Assembly: GCF_024189315.1 (NCBI RefSeq)
Contig: NZ_JAIZEO010000003.1
Coordinates: 372,001 to 436,000 of the forward strand
Reading direction: 5' to 3'
DNA: 64,000 nt
Source of the DNA: Halobacillus sp. A5
GTDB taxonomy: Bacteria; Bacillota; Bacilli; Bacillales; Halobacillaceae
Position 1 is the first letter of the stretch; each line of letters opens with the position of its first letter. The translations under genes were made by a program, and so were the position numbers. Below, piece after piece: positions 16,270 through 24,691 of this stretch. Under the pieces are notes generated by a model, which was not told where the DNA came from, made no database searches, and worked only from the letters and a program-made list of their open reading frames with translations.

Positions 16270-17226
16270 TTATTTATTTGATTTTGAAGTAATCATTTGA
16301 GCGCGGCCGCTGATTGTAAAGCTTTCAGTTGTTGCTGGAATGATAAAATGATCTCCTTTTTTAAATGAATATTCTTTATCATTAGTATGAAGGACTCCAT
16401 CTCCATTAAGTACACTAACGAGTGTATATTTTTCCGGGTGCAGTTCATTGCTCGTACCATCTAAGTCCCAGTGGTGAACGGTAAAATATTCTTCTTCCAC
16501 CAGCTTCTCAAATCGTAACCCCGCTTCTAAAAATGAATCTCTTGTCAATTCAGGATCCAGATGGGGGACCGCTGTAACATCCATGGAGCGGTCCAGGTGA
16601 AGTTCCCGCTTATTTCCATCAATTCCAACACGGTCGTAGTCGTATACACGATAGGTAATATCCGAGCTTTGCTGGGTTTCTAGAATTTGAATCCCTTCCC
16701 CAATTGCGTGAATTGTTCCGCTTGGTACATAAAAGAAGTCTCCAGGCTTAACTTTGATGCGGCGCAGTAACTGGTCCCAATTTTCACTTTTTACCATTGC
16801 TGCAAACTCGTCCTTACTTTTAGCATGGTGTCCGAAGATAATTTCAGATCCTTCTTCACAATCTATAACATACCAGCATTCCGTTTTGCCGTAGTTTTCT
16901 CCTTCGACTTCACGGGCGTAGGAATCATCAGGATGAACCTGGACAGAAAGGTCTTTTTTTGAATCAAGGATCTTAACTAGTAAAGGGAATTCTTCTCCCT
17001 TTTCATTTCCAAACAACTCACGGTGCTTCCTCCACGCATAATCCAGTGTTTTGCCTTTTAGCGGACCATTCATAATTACATTAGGACCATTTGCATGACC
17101 AGAGACCCCCCAGCATTCACCTGTTTCATCTGAAGGAATGTTATAGTTAAAAATGTCTTTGAGCTTTGTGCCGCCCCAAATACGTTCTTTAAATTCAGGC
17201 TTAAGAAAAATTGGTTCCTGATACAT
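16270..17226 (-). CDS. manA: Mannose-6-phosphate isomerase, class I (short Firmicute form)
   Basis: Interconverts mannose-6-phosphate and fructose-6-phosphate. The 318-aa protein shows the type I PMI zinc ligands: His98 in QVHPDD, Glu116 in KTECWYV and His173 in PSGTIHAIGEG, plus the N-terminal FKERIWGGTKL signature. It is the last gene of mngA-mngB-GH13_18-manA. In this position it would channel mannose-6-phosphate released by the GH38 enzyme into glycolysis. Start ATG at 17226; tandem terminators follow. Confidence 0.93.
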   Translation of the reverse strand: MYQEPIFLKPEFKERIWGGTKLKDIFNYNIPSDETGECWGVSGHANGPNVIMNGPLKGKTLDYAWRKHRELFGNEKGEEFPLLVKILDSKKDLSVQVHPDDSYAREVEGENYGKTECWYVIDCEEGSEIIFGHHAKSKDEFAAMVKSENWDQLLRRIKVKPGDFFYVPSGTIHAIGEGIQILETQQSSDITYRVYDYDRVGIDGNKRELHLDRSMDVTAVPHLDPELTRDSFLEAGLRFEKLVEEEYFTVHHWDLDGTSNELHPEKYTLVSVLNGDGVLHTNDKEYSFKKGDHFIIPATTESFTISGRAQMITSKSNK

Positions 17227-17298
17227 AATTGCTCCACACCTTTTTCGTCTGTATGTTAACTCTAACGGTCATTGTACCACATGTTTTAAGAAAGGGTC

Positions 17299-18969
17299 TC
17301 ATCGTTTTAACCAAACAAATTCATATGCCCCTAATGTGACAGAGCCATCCTTACCCACAGGTCCGTGTAAGGTGTAACCATGAAAAGGCAGCTCGAATGA
17401 AAGATCATTTCTGGAAGTATTTACAGCAAAGAACACTTCATCCCCTGTGTTCTCATTTACCCTTTTTAACGCGAAAACACTTGGGGCAATATCGACTATT
17501 TCTTGGTCAGCATAAGGTGAAAAAGCAGGTTCCTGCTGTCTAATCTTGAGCATTTCTTTAAGACCATTGAAAATAGATGATCGCCGCTCATTCTCATAAA
17601 GCTCCTGCTTAATTTCGTTAAATTCCAGTTTCTCACGGTTAATCCGTCTTGCCATCCCTGAATTTTCAAAACCGCTTCTATCATTTTTTGAACCCAGTAA
17701 AGAATGGTAATATAAAGCGGGTACCCCAATAACAGAAAGTAGAATCGAGTGAGCTGCCAGCATTTTCTTTGTTTCATCTTCCCGGGTGATATCTTCTCCC
17801 TTATTAACTAAAGCCTCAGAGTAATTGATGTTAAGCTCGTATACGGACTGAGTACCATCTGGATTACTTTTATAAGACACCTCTCCGCCATTTCGTTTAG
17901 TTTGGTCGACGAGAAGCTGCCGGTCTTCCTCTGACAAAATCCCTTCCGTTGGCCGCATGCCAATCCCATCATGGCTTGCTAAAAAGTTAAAGTAGGTAGC
18001 TGAATCTGAAACTTTTTTAATTGATTTCGCCCAGTCGGTCAGTTTTTCAGCATTATGGGTGACCATACTGTACAAAACGAGAGGCGGCAGGCTGAACTGA
18101 TAGACCATATTGGCTTCATCTGTTTGGTTACCGAAATAACTGATGTTTTCCTTGTGAGGCACATTGGTTTCCGTGATGATTTGTGTATTTGGCTTAAACG
18201 AATTCAGAATGGTGTGCCACAGTTTAATGATTTCATGGGCTTCCTCAAGGTGTATCGAAGTTGTGCCGGACTTTTTCCAAATGAATCCTATGGCGTCCAG
18301 CCGAATACTTGAAGCTCCTTGATACGCATATTCGAGTAAAATATCCGTCATTTCAACGAGTACAGGCACATGTTTGAAGTTTACATCGACTTGATCTTCA
18401 CTAAAGGTCGTCCAGGCCGTTTTTCCTCCTTCATATTCATGGAATAAAGGCGAGGTTCGTGGGCGGACGACTTGACTTGCATCAAATCGTTCATCCTTTG
18501 GAATAAAGTAATGTGAATAGTCAGGTTCATTGTTTAAATAGTTTTCGAACCATTTGCTTGATTTCGACATGTGGTTGGCAACAAAGTCGAACATCATTCG
18601 AAAATCTTTTGAAAATGAACGAATGTCTGCCCATGACCCAAGCTCAGGGTTGACGGCCCGATAATCCGTGACTGAGAAGCCATCATCAGATGTGTAAGGG
18701 AACATGGGAAGCAGGTGAACATCAGTAATGACTTCACCAGCCTCTTCTTTTAAAAATTGATGCAGTACAGGGAGTGACGGCTCTCCTCTGCGATAAATAC
18801 TGTCTCCGTAGGCAATGAGATATACATTTTTTTCTGTAGGAGCTTCTGCTGCCTTCCAGTCCGCATTATTCCATTTAGAGAGGATGGTTTCAAACTGTTG
18901 AAGATCCTGTTTTGATACCTCTCCGTATATTTTAGCTAAATGCCTGTTTATATGATTAATTAACTTCAT
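17299..18969 (-). CDS. GH13_18 glycoside phosphorylase, likely glucosylglycerate phosphorylase
   Basis: A sucrose-phosphorylase-like GH13 enzyme, 556 aa from ATG 18969 (GGAGGGAAT upstream). Catalytic residues are in place: nucleophile Asp225 (IRLDAIGF), acid/base Glu267 (TETNVPH) and Asp334 (ASHDGIGMRP). The segments ETNVPHKENISYFG and MVYQFSLPPL, and the RPTEG loop, look like the YcjM/glucosylglycerate phosphorylase branch rather than true sucrose phosphorylase. Its operon partners (MngA, MngB, ManA) fit a glycosyl-glycerate solute. The start overlaps the mngB end by 14 nt, indicating coupled translation. A sucrose-6F-phosphate phosphorylase is the main alternative. Confidence 0.75.
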   Translation of the reverse strand: MKLINHINRHLAKIYGEVSKQDLQQFETILSKWNNADWKAAEAPTEKNVYLIAYGDSIYRRGEPSLPVLHQFLKEEAGEVITDVHLLPMFPYTSDDGFSVTDYRAVNPELGSWADIRSFSKDFRMMFDFVANHMSKSSKWFENYLNNEPDYSHYFIPKDERFDASQVVRPRTSPLFHEYEGGKTAWTTFSEDQVDVNFKHVPVLVEMTDILLEYAYQGASSIRLDAIGFIWKKSGTTSIHLEEAHEIIKLWHTILNSFKPNTQIITETNVPHKENISYFGNQTDEANMVYQFSLPPLVLYSMVTHNAEKLTDWAKSIKKVSDSATYFNFLASHDGIGMRPTEGILSEEDRQLLVDQTKRNGGEVSYKSNPDGTQSVYELNINYSEALVNKGEDITREDETKKMLAAHSILLSVIGVPALYYHSLLGSKNDRSGFENSGMARRINREKLEFNEIKQELYENERRSSIFNGLKEMLKIRQQEPAFSPYADQEIVDIAPSVFALKRVNENTGDEVFFAVNTSRNDLSFELPFHGYTLHGPVGKDGSVTLGAYEFVWLKR

Positions 18970-21607
18970 TTTTATTCCCTCCAGCACACAGACGGATCGT
19001 TTGGAAGCTTTTGGCCTCGACAACTAACTCTCCTTCAGCTTCTTCTTTTAAGTTCACGGCCACAAGGTGGTCACTTGAACTTAAATCTAATGCACGCTTT
19101 ACTTCGGTCGGATTATATACCCTTATAATTAAATCATCGTTGTCATGAGCTTTTTTTACAGTACTTACAAACAGGCCATCCTCGTAAAGTCCGGTGATGG
19201 ATAGTTTGGCTGGCAGTTTGTTAATAGGGTACGGAATTTCAAAGCGGTCTAAACGTTCCTCGAACGTATTTAACTGCTGGTGCTGATACGTCACATACCG
19301 TTCTTTGTAGCGATCAGCGCTTTCAAATAATTCCTCCGCACGGAGCTCACTGCCTGAGAGCTGCAGTGCATATTCAAACGTCATTTCCCCCTGCATTTGA
19401 GCATCAGGAGTTGTTACTACTTTATTGTTAATGCCTGAAGCGCGTCCTGGGCGCCACATGAGGTCATCCCTGCCAAGCAGACCTACACTGCGGAATAGAG
19501 TTAATGCAATAGAGGATTTAACAATTTCATATTCCTTAATTCCCTTGGTGAAAGCTGCCAGGGAACCACGCTCACTCAGCAGGCCGGCAAACTGCTCCAC
19601 TTTGTAAATCGGAACGGGTGCTTCTTTATATCCAAGTTCTCTCCAATTTACCATACGCTCGCTTACGACAGGACGTTGAATTAAACTGTACCCTTGATCT
19701 CCATACGACCATATTGGATTTGTGACAGGTGTTTTTACAAGTACTCTAAAACGATGATCTCTTACCGTGTTATTGAGAGTATGCTTCACCCGGATAAATT
19801 CCTCATCCTCACGCAGCTCAATTACTGTAGTAATAGATAAAGGTTGATCAGCCTGCCCCTGCTTACGGGCAGATAAGTCTATTGGCAGCAGGATGGTATG
19901 TCTCACGGTCAACCTGTGCACAGAATGAGAATGATCTACGGATAGAAGCTCTCCTTCTTTTGAGAAAACAGGCTGATCACCAGGAAGAGGAGAGTAATCA
20001 TAGGAATCTCCAGCATCCGCTGTATCTTCAAATTGGATAAAGTCTTCAATTGTAGTGTTTGACGCTCGTTCGGTTAAAGAAAGCGAGCCGTTTGACCACT
20101 CTACGACATAATGACGATTGCCTATAGAATGATCCGGTCTTGAGCTTAGAATGTCGTTATTCCCCTGGCCTGTGACAAGCTTCCAAGTTGTATATCCCAG
20201 AGCAGGCACTTCTGAATGAGGAATATATACTTCCGAACGATAGTATCCAGGGATTTCAACCTCCTGATCTCCTTCAGCAGTTACTACAATTTTCTTGCCT
20301 CCACTCAAATAGTCTTGTTTCATAATTGAACACTTCAGAGCTTCCCCGTCTATGGAATGGATTCCAATGCCAGGTGAATTTGTGAAAAATACAGCTTTAA
20401 TTCCGCCATTATATGGCTTGGGAGACGTGTTGAAAATTAAGGCAATATCAGGATCATTTACTTCATTTCGAACCGCCTCAGTAATTTGTTTTTTCAGAAG
20501 GTTCATAAGACCATCTGTCTGTCTTTTCACTTTAACAAGCCGCTGAACAATATCTTGATTGGTGTCATCAGAATTACAGCCGCCGATACTATCGTGAGCA
20601 TGCACATCAAATAATTCCTTCCACATGAGATCCAGCCATTCCTGAGGATAACGCAGTCCCACACGTAATCCAATTGAAGCAAGCGGTTCTAGTTGATGAA
20701 TAATTTTATGCTCTGCTTCGTCATTGAGTTTTTTAATATCATACCGCTGAGAGCCTATCGTGTTGTGAATTCTGGAACCTTCCGTACCAATCAGTTCTCC
20801 TTCAATTGTGTTAGAAAAAGAAGCGGCTTCCCACGTCTCGTTCATAAATGTTTCATAATCGGAAAGAATGTATTCGTAGCGGTCATCTTTTTCATTTAAT
20901 TGCTTAATCGTTTGTGGAAAATGCTCACGGACGAGCACTTGATCACCACCAGCTGGAAGAAGCAGATTGTCCGAGTCTTGATTAACTTTTTCTAGTTTCT
21001 TAAGCATAGGCTGCAGTCGTCCATAGTGAAACTCATTCTCAGCATTCAGAAATTTTCCCGGCCCATAGCCGAGGGGGATGACGTTGGCTCTCACTTGACT
21101 GCCGTCAGGGGAGGACCATAGGAAATTTGTATTCCCGTCAAGCTCGTCCTTATAAATACCTCGTTGAAGAATAGCGTTTGTAATGCCGAACCCCTTAAAA
21201 ATAGAAGGAAGGTACTGGTTCTGACCGAAAATGTCCGGGAGGTACCCTATGTTCATCGAGTGCCCCATCTCTTTGGCACCTTTTACACCGTACAATAAAT
21301 TTCTTATGAGAGATTCTTTGTCTACAAGCAGGGAATCTGCCTGAGTATACCATGGCCCGACAAATAACCGCTTTGATTTAATCAGCTGACGAAGTCGTTC
21401 GACATTCATTGGCCGAACTTTTAAATATTCATCGACAACCGAAACTTGCGCGTCAAAAATATAGCCGTGATATTCTGAATTCTCTTCTAAAATGCGAATG
21501 AGATGATCAAGATTTTCGGCGAGTAATAAGTTTGAATCCTCTATTGTAAAATACCACTCCCTATCCCAGTGGGAATGAGGAACGACATATACACGTTTCT
21601 TTGACAT
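18956..21607 (-). CDS. mngB: GH38 mannosylglycerate hydrolase-like alpha-mannosidase
   Basis: Predicted to release mannose-6-phosphate and glycerate from 6-phospho-mannosylglycerate, as E. coli MngB (877 aa) does; this protein is 883 aa. The GH38 zinc motif HSHWDREW (His11, Asp15) and the nucleophile motif GYLPDIFGQ (Asp125) are present, followed by the helical middle domain with HDSIGGCNSD and C-terminal beta domains. ATG at 21607 is chosen for AAAGGAGG. It lies between the PTS gene and the GH13_18 gene. GH38 enzymes also cleave other alpha-mannosides, so the exact substrate rests on context. Confidence 0.85.
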   Translation of the reverse strand: MSKKRVYVVPHSHWDREWYFTIEDSNLLLAENLDHLIRILEENSEYHGYIFDAQVSVVDEYLKVRPMNVERLRQLIKSKRLFVGPWYTQADSLLVDKESLIRNLLYGVKGAKEMGHSMNIGYLPDIFGQNQYLPSIFKGFGITNAILQRGIYKDELDGNTNFLWSSPDGSQVRANVIPLGYGPGKFLNAENEFHYGRLQPMLKKLEKVNQDSDNLLLPAGGDQVLVREHFPQTIKQLNEKDDRYEYILSDYETFMNETWEAASFSNTIEGELIGTEGSRIHNTIGSQRYDIKKLNDEAEHKIIHQLEPLASIGLRVGLRYPQEWLDLMWKELFDVHAHDSIGGCNSDDTNQDIVQRLVKVKRQTDGLMNLLKKQITEAVRNEVNDPDIALIFNTSPKPYNGGIKAVFFTNSPGIGIHSIDGEALKCSIMKQDYLSGGKKIVVTAEGDQEVEIPGYYRSEVYIPHSEVPALGYTTWKLVTGQGNNDILSSRPDHSIGNRHYVVEWSNGSLSLTERASNTTIEDFIQFEDTADAGDSYDYSPLPGDQPVFSKEGELLSVDHSHSVHRLTVRHTILLPIDLSARKQGQADQPLSITTVIELREDEEFIRVKHTLNNTVRDHRFRVLVKTPVTNPIWSYGDQGYSLIQRPVVSERMVNWRELGYKEAPVPIYKVEQFAGLLSERGSLAAFTKGIKEYEIVKSSIALTLFRSVGLLGRDDLMWRPGRASGINNKVVTTPDAQMQGEMTFEYALQLSGSELRAEELFESADRYKERYVTYQHQQLNTFEERLDRFEIPYPINKLPAKLSITGLYEDGLFVSTVKKAHDNDDLIIRVYNPTEVKRALDLSSSDHLVAVNLKEEAEGELVVEAKSFQTIRLCAGGNKNEVN

Positions 21608-21631
21608 GTAAGAAGCCTCCTTTAGCATGGA

Positions 21632-21657
21632 AGCCTGTCCACCTGCAGGGACAGGCT
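21632..21657 (-). other. Intercistronic stem-loop between mngA and mngB
   Basis: AGCCTGTCC pairs with GGACAGGCT, with no T-run on the minus strand. Probably an RNA-stability or partial-attenuation element within the operon. Confidence 0.45.
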
Positions 21658-21666
21658 GATTTTGTG

Positions 21667-23634
21667 TTATTGAATCGTCATGCGTCCTTTCTTAATTAAA
21701 GCGTGGCGGATGAAAATATTAGAAAGGGCAATAAATAGAGAGCCCACGGCTAAGCCAATCAAGTAAGCCCAAATATTTTCAACCAGCGGCCATCCCCAGA
21801 AGGCTGGAAGAGGATACCATTGTATAGCTCCGAGTACAACAGCCGTAACAGAGCCTATAATCGCTCCAATAATGTTAATCGGGATCGTAATTAAAGGATT
21901 TCTGAGCATGAACGGAATCGCACCTTCACTAATAGCGATAAAGCCAAGTAAAATAGACGTGTTTCCTGCCACTCTAAGGTTCGCATCGAATACACGGCGT
22001 CCTACGACAAACCGGTCTAAAACCGTAGCCAGTCCAAGCCCGATCGGCGGGATCACAATGGCGAGTACTCGAGAAGTTAACGGGAAGATTTCATCAGCTG
22101 CAAGTCCAATCGCAATAGCTCCAGCTGCTTTGTTGACAGGGCCGCCTAAGTCAAAAGCGGTAGCAGACGCGATAATCGTCGATAGGACCACTTCACCAGA
22201 CCCCTGCGCAGATTCGATGGTCACGCGTAAAAGCTCGTTCAAGCCGCCAAATACAGGGTCAACAATATAGAAGTTCAACAAGAAAATAGAGAGAACGCTA
22301 ATAGCGGGAATAATTAGCATTGGCTTCATAGCTTGAAAGTTTTTATTCAATTTAATTTTTTCATTTAAAAATCTTGCAAGATACCCTGCCGTTAAACCAA
22401 GAATTAAAGCTCCTAAAAATCCTGAAGGAATCCCATCTTCAATCCCCCAATATTGATGGTGTACACCTGCGGCAAATAGTCCGCCGATAAAACCTGCAAC
22501 AATCCCTACGCGGTCAGCCAGCGAATAAGCGGTAAAAGCAGCAAAAATAGGGTACATGAATTGGAATATTAAAAATCCGAATTTATCTAAGTGGTGCAAA
22601 ATCACTAATAGTTCATTATCAGATGTAGCATAGCTCGTATCGTTAATTTCATTTACCAGGCCGAACGGAATCGCTCCAAGCTTAGCAATTCCCATCATGA
22701 GACCGGCTGCTACAATGACAGGAATCATATATGATATACCTGTAAGAATGGCCTGTCCCATTTCTGCGAGGATCCCTTGCTTTTTGTTCGGCGAGGAAGA
22801 GGTATTGGTTTCTTCACCGTTTCCTTCTACAATGCCGTCAGGGTTGTTTAAAACTTGTTCAATTAATTCTTCTCCACGCTCAAGCGGGGCTGCAACCCGG
22901 GTCTGAACGTATGGAAGTCCTTTAAAGCGATCCTTTCCTTTAGGTGAAATGTCTGTAGCAAAAACAACGGCATCGGCTTCTTTAATACGCTCAGCCGTAT
23001 GTTCATCCTCAAGTCCGTTCGCTCCTTGTTTTTCTGAAAATACACGCACACCTTTTTGCTTACCGGCCTGCTCCATAGCTTCAGCCGCCATGTACGTGTG
23101 AGCGATTCCGGCAGCACAAGCCGTAACTACGAGAACAGTTTGATTGGTTTCTTGTACCGGTGTGTCGTCTGCGTCATCTTTCTGGTCAAGAGCCGTAAGA
23201 AATTCGTCTGAATTCTCAGCTGCCATCAACCGTTGGTAATAAGGCTTGTCCATTAATCGTGTGCTTAGTTCAGCTAATAAGTTTAAGTGTGTGGACCCAG
23301 CTTCTCCTTCAGGGATAGCTAGTAAGAAAACGAGCTCAACTTTGTTATCGGGATCAATGCTCTCCCAGTCATCAATTGAATTAGACAGCCTGGCTACAGC
23401 GAAACCAGCTTTTTTGACGGCTGCTGACTTTCCGTGAGGGATTGCAAGCCCTGCTTCAAAGCCGGTAGCTGATAATTTTTCTCTTGCTAAGACTTCATTA
23501 TAAAAGTCGTCTATTGAATTTAAATAGCCTTCCTTATACAGCTGTTCAGTTAATTTCCAGATGACATTTTCTTTTCTTGTTTCCTGTAAATCAAACCGTA
23601 CAAGTGACGGTTGTGTCATATGAGCTAAATTCAT
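21667..23634 (-). CDS. mngA: Fructose-family PTS EIIABC, likely mannosylglycerate-specific
   Basis: A three-domain PTS permease: EIIA (residues 1-150, phospho-His67 in IPHGKS), EIIB-fructose-type (about 166-265, phospho-Cys173 in TACAAGIAHT) and EIIC (about 290-655, many helices). Domain order and length (655 aa) match E. coli MngA, which takes up 2-O-alpha-mannosyl-D-glycerate. The adjacent GH38 gene supports that substrate over fructose, and no 1-phosphofructokinase is nearby. ATG at 23634 lies 6 nt after AAGGGTG; a GTG at 23643 overlaps that ribosome site. First gene of the operon. Confidence 0.85.
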   Translation of the reverse strand: MNLAHMTQPSLVRFDLQETRKENVIWKLTEQLYKEGYLNSIDDFYNEVLAREKLSATGFEAGLAIPHGKSAAVKKAGFAVARLSNSIDDWESIDPDNKVELVFLLAIPEGEAGSTHLNLLAELSTRLMDKPYYQRLMAAENSDEFLTALDQKDDADDTPVQETNQTVLVVTACAAGIAHTYMAAEAMEQAGKQKGVRVFSEKQGANGLEDEHTAERIKEADAVVFATDISPKGKDRFKGLPYVQTRVAAPLERGEELIEQVLNNPDGIVEGNGEETNTSSSPNKKQGILAEMGQAILTGISYMIPVIVAAGLMMGIAKLGAIPFGLVNEINDTSYATSDNELLVILHHLDKFGFLIFQFMYPIFAAFTAYSLADRVGIVAGFIGGLFAAGVHHQYWGIEDGIPSGFLGALILGLTAGYLARFLNEKIKLNKNFQAMKPMLIIPAISVLSIFLLNFYIVDPVFGGLNELLRVTIESAQGSGEVVLSTIIASATAFDLGGPVNKAAGAIAIGLAADEIFPLTSRVLAIVIPPIGLGLATVLDRFVVGRRVFDANLRVAGNTSILLGFIAISEGAIPFMLRNPLITIPINIIGAIIGSVTAVVLGAIQWYPLPAFWGWPLVENIWAYLIGLAVGSLFIALSNIFIRHALIKKGRMTIQ

Positions 23635-23719
23635 TCTTGTCACCCTTTCTATTCTTTGTAAGTGTTTTCATTGGCTTAATTCATTTGTATCATAGGTTGC
23701 ACAGTTGTAGTTATACAGG

Positions 23720-23739
23720 AAATGTACAATTGTACATTT
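23720..23739. promoter_or_regulatory. Perfect 20-bp palindromic operator in the mngA/RpiR divergent promoter
   Basis: AAATGTACAATTGTACATTT is a perfect 20-bp palindrome in the 139-bp gap between mngA and the divergent RpiR-family gene. It is the obvious candidate binding site for that regulator, controlling both directions. A TGCTATACT -10-like box for the rightward gene follows at 23744. Confidence 0.65.
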
Positions 23740-23782
23740 AACATGCTATACTCGGAAGAGATTTCAGAAAAGAGGCTGTATT

Positions 23783-24535
23783 ATGGGCATTTTACTAGAT
23801 ACCTTTTCCACAAAAATACCAACGCTGACACACTCTGAGAAGCATGTGCTCTATTACATGGAGCATCACTGGGAAGAGTCAAAAGCGATGCCGCTTACTA
23901 AAATGGCTGAAGAAAACAATGTGAGTACTACAACAGTGGTGCGCTTATGTCATAAACTTGGAATGGAAGGTTATTCTGAACTTAAGTATTTCATGAAAAA
24001 TTATAAGGCAGACCTTATGCCGCGTGATCTTGATCCGATTGAGAGGTATAAGAAAGATGTACAGGATAGTTTGTCACAACTTCACCCGAATGATTTAAAA
24101 AATATTGCACGGTTGATTGACAAGTCAAATCGTATTGTCATTTTATCTGTAGGTCTTACTAAAATGATCGGGGAGTATTTGAGTAAACGATTAATGCAGA
24201 TGAACCTTTCTACCACTTACATTTATGAATCACATATGATCGATCTGATCAGTAACTGGATTGGTAAAGATGACCTCGTTATTTTTATTTCCTCAAGCGG
24301 GGAAACGGAGACACTGCTTAAAGCAGCTGATAAGCTTGATCATTTAAATATCGAAACCGTAGCGATGACGAACGATCCTGACAGCAGCTTATTTACCACA
24401 TGCCGGCAGTCTGTAAGTGCTCCAGTAGAAAAAGTCTCCTACGAAGGCTATGACGTATCGAATCGATCGTCGCTCGTCATGCTGGCCGACTTAACTTTCG
24501 AGTATTACTTGAAATATGTAAGCGAGAAAGATTAA
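23783..24535 (+). CDS. RpiR/MurR-family regulator of the mng operon
   Basis: A 250-aa transcription factor with an N-terminal RpiR helix-turn-helix (LTKMAEENNVSTTTVVRLCHK, about residues 39-59) and a C-terminal SIS domain (about 105-235; VIFISSSGETETLLKAA) that would sense a phosphosugar. It is divergent from mngA and shares the palindrome at 23720-23739. E. coli uses a GntR-type MngR for the same pathway, so the regulator family differs. A sugar-6-phosphate from the pathway is the likely effector (inference). Confidence 0.86.
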   Translation: MGILLDTFSTKIPTLTHSEKHVLYYMEHHWEESKAMPLTKMAEENNVSTTTVVRLCHKLGMEGYSELKYFMKNYKADLMPRDLDPIERYKKDVQDSLSQLHPNDLKNIARLIDKSNRIVILSVGLTKMIGEYLSKRLMQMNLSTTYIYESHMIDLISNWIGKDDLVIFISSSGETETLLKAADKLDHLNIETVAMTNDPDSSLFTTCRQSVSAPVEKVSYEGYDVSNRSSLVMLADLTFEYYLKYVSEKD

Positions 24536-24540
24536 ACATA

Positions 24541-24661
24541 CCCATAAATAAGTTGTTTTCGCCCGTAAACCCAGTTAATTACCCATAAAAATGATTTTTA
24601 ACCCATAACTCCCTGTAATCGCCCATATATCTACGAAACCGCCCATAAACAATGCGAAAGC
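24541..24661. repeat. Six-unit CCCATAAA repeat with 20-bp period
   Basis: CCCATAAA or a one-to-two-base variant occurs at 24541, 24562, 24582, 24602, 24622 and 24642: spacing 21, 20, 20, 20, 20. Bases between the cores are not conserved, though several cores are preceded by A or CG. The array fills the gap between the convergent RpiR gene and gntK, starting 5 nt after a stop codon and ending at a terminator. It has no CRISPR-like spacer structure and no coding frame. Confidence 0.75.
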
Positions 24662-24685
24662 CCCCGCCAACAACTGGCGGGGGCT
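24659..24685. terminator. Terminator between the RpiR gene and gntK
   Basis: AGCCCCCGCCA pairs with TGGCGGGGGCT (11 bp) around ACAAC. T-rich sequence follows shortly on the plus strand and TTT on the minus strand. Confidence 0.75.
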
Positions 24686-24691
24686 AAGCTT

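Noticed and set aside
22697-23437. Rightward frames inside mngA
   Set aside because: Antisense shadows of a well-supported coding gene.
24541-24661. CRISPR array
   Set aside because: Repeat cores are only 8 bp, with 12-bp unconserved gaps and no cas genes; not CRISPR geometry.
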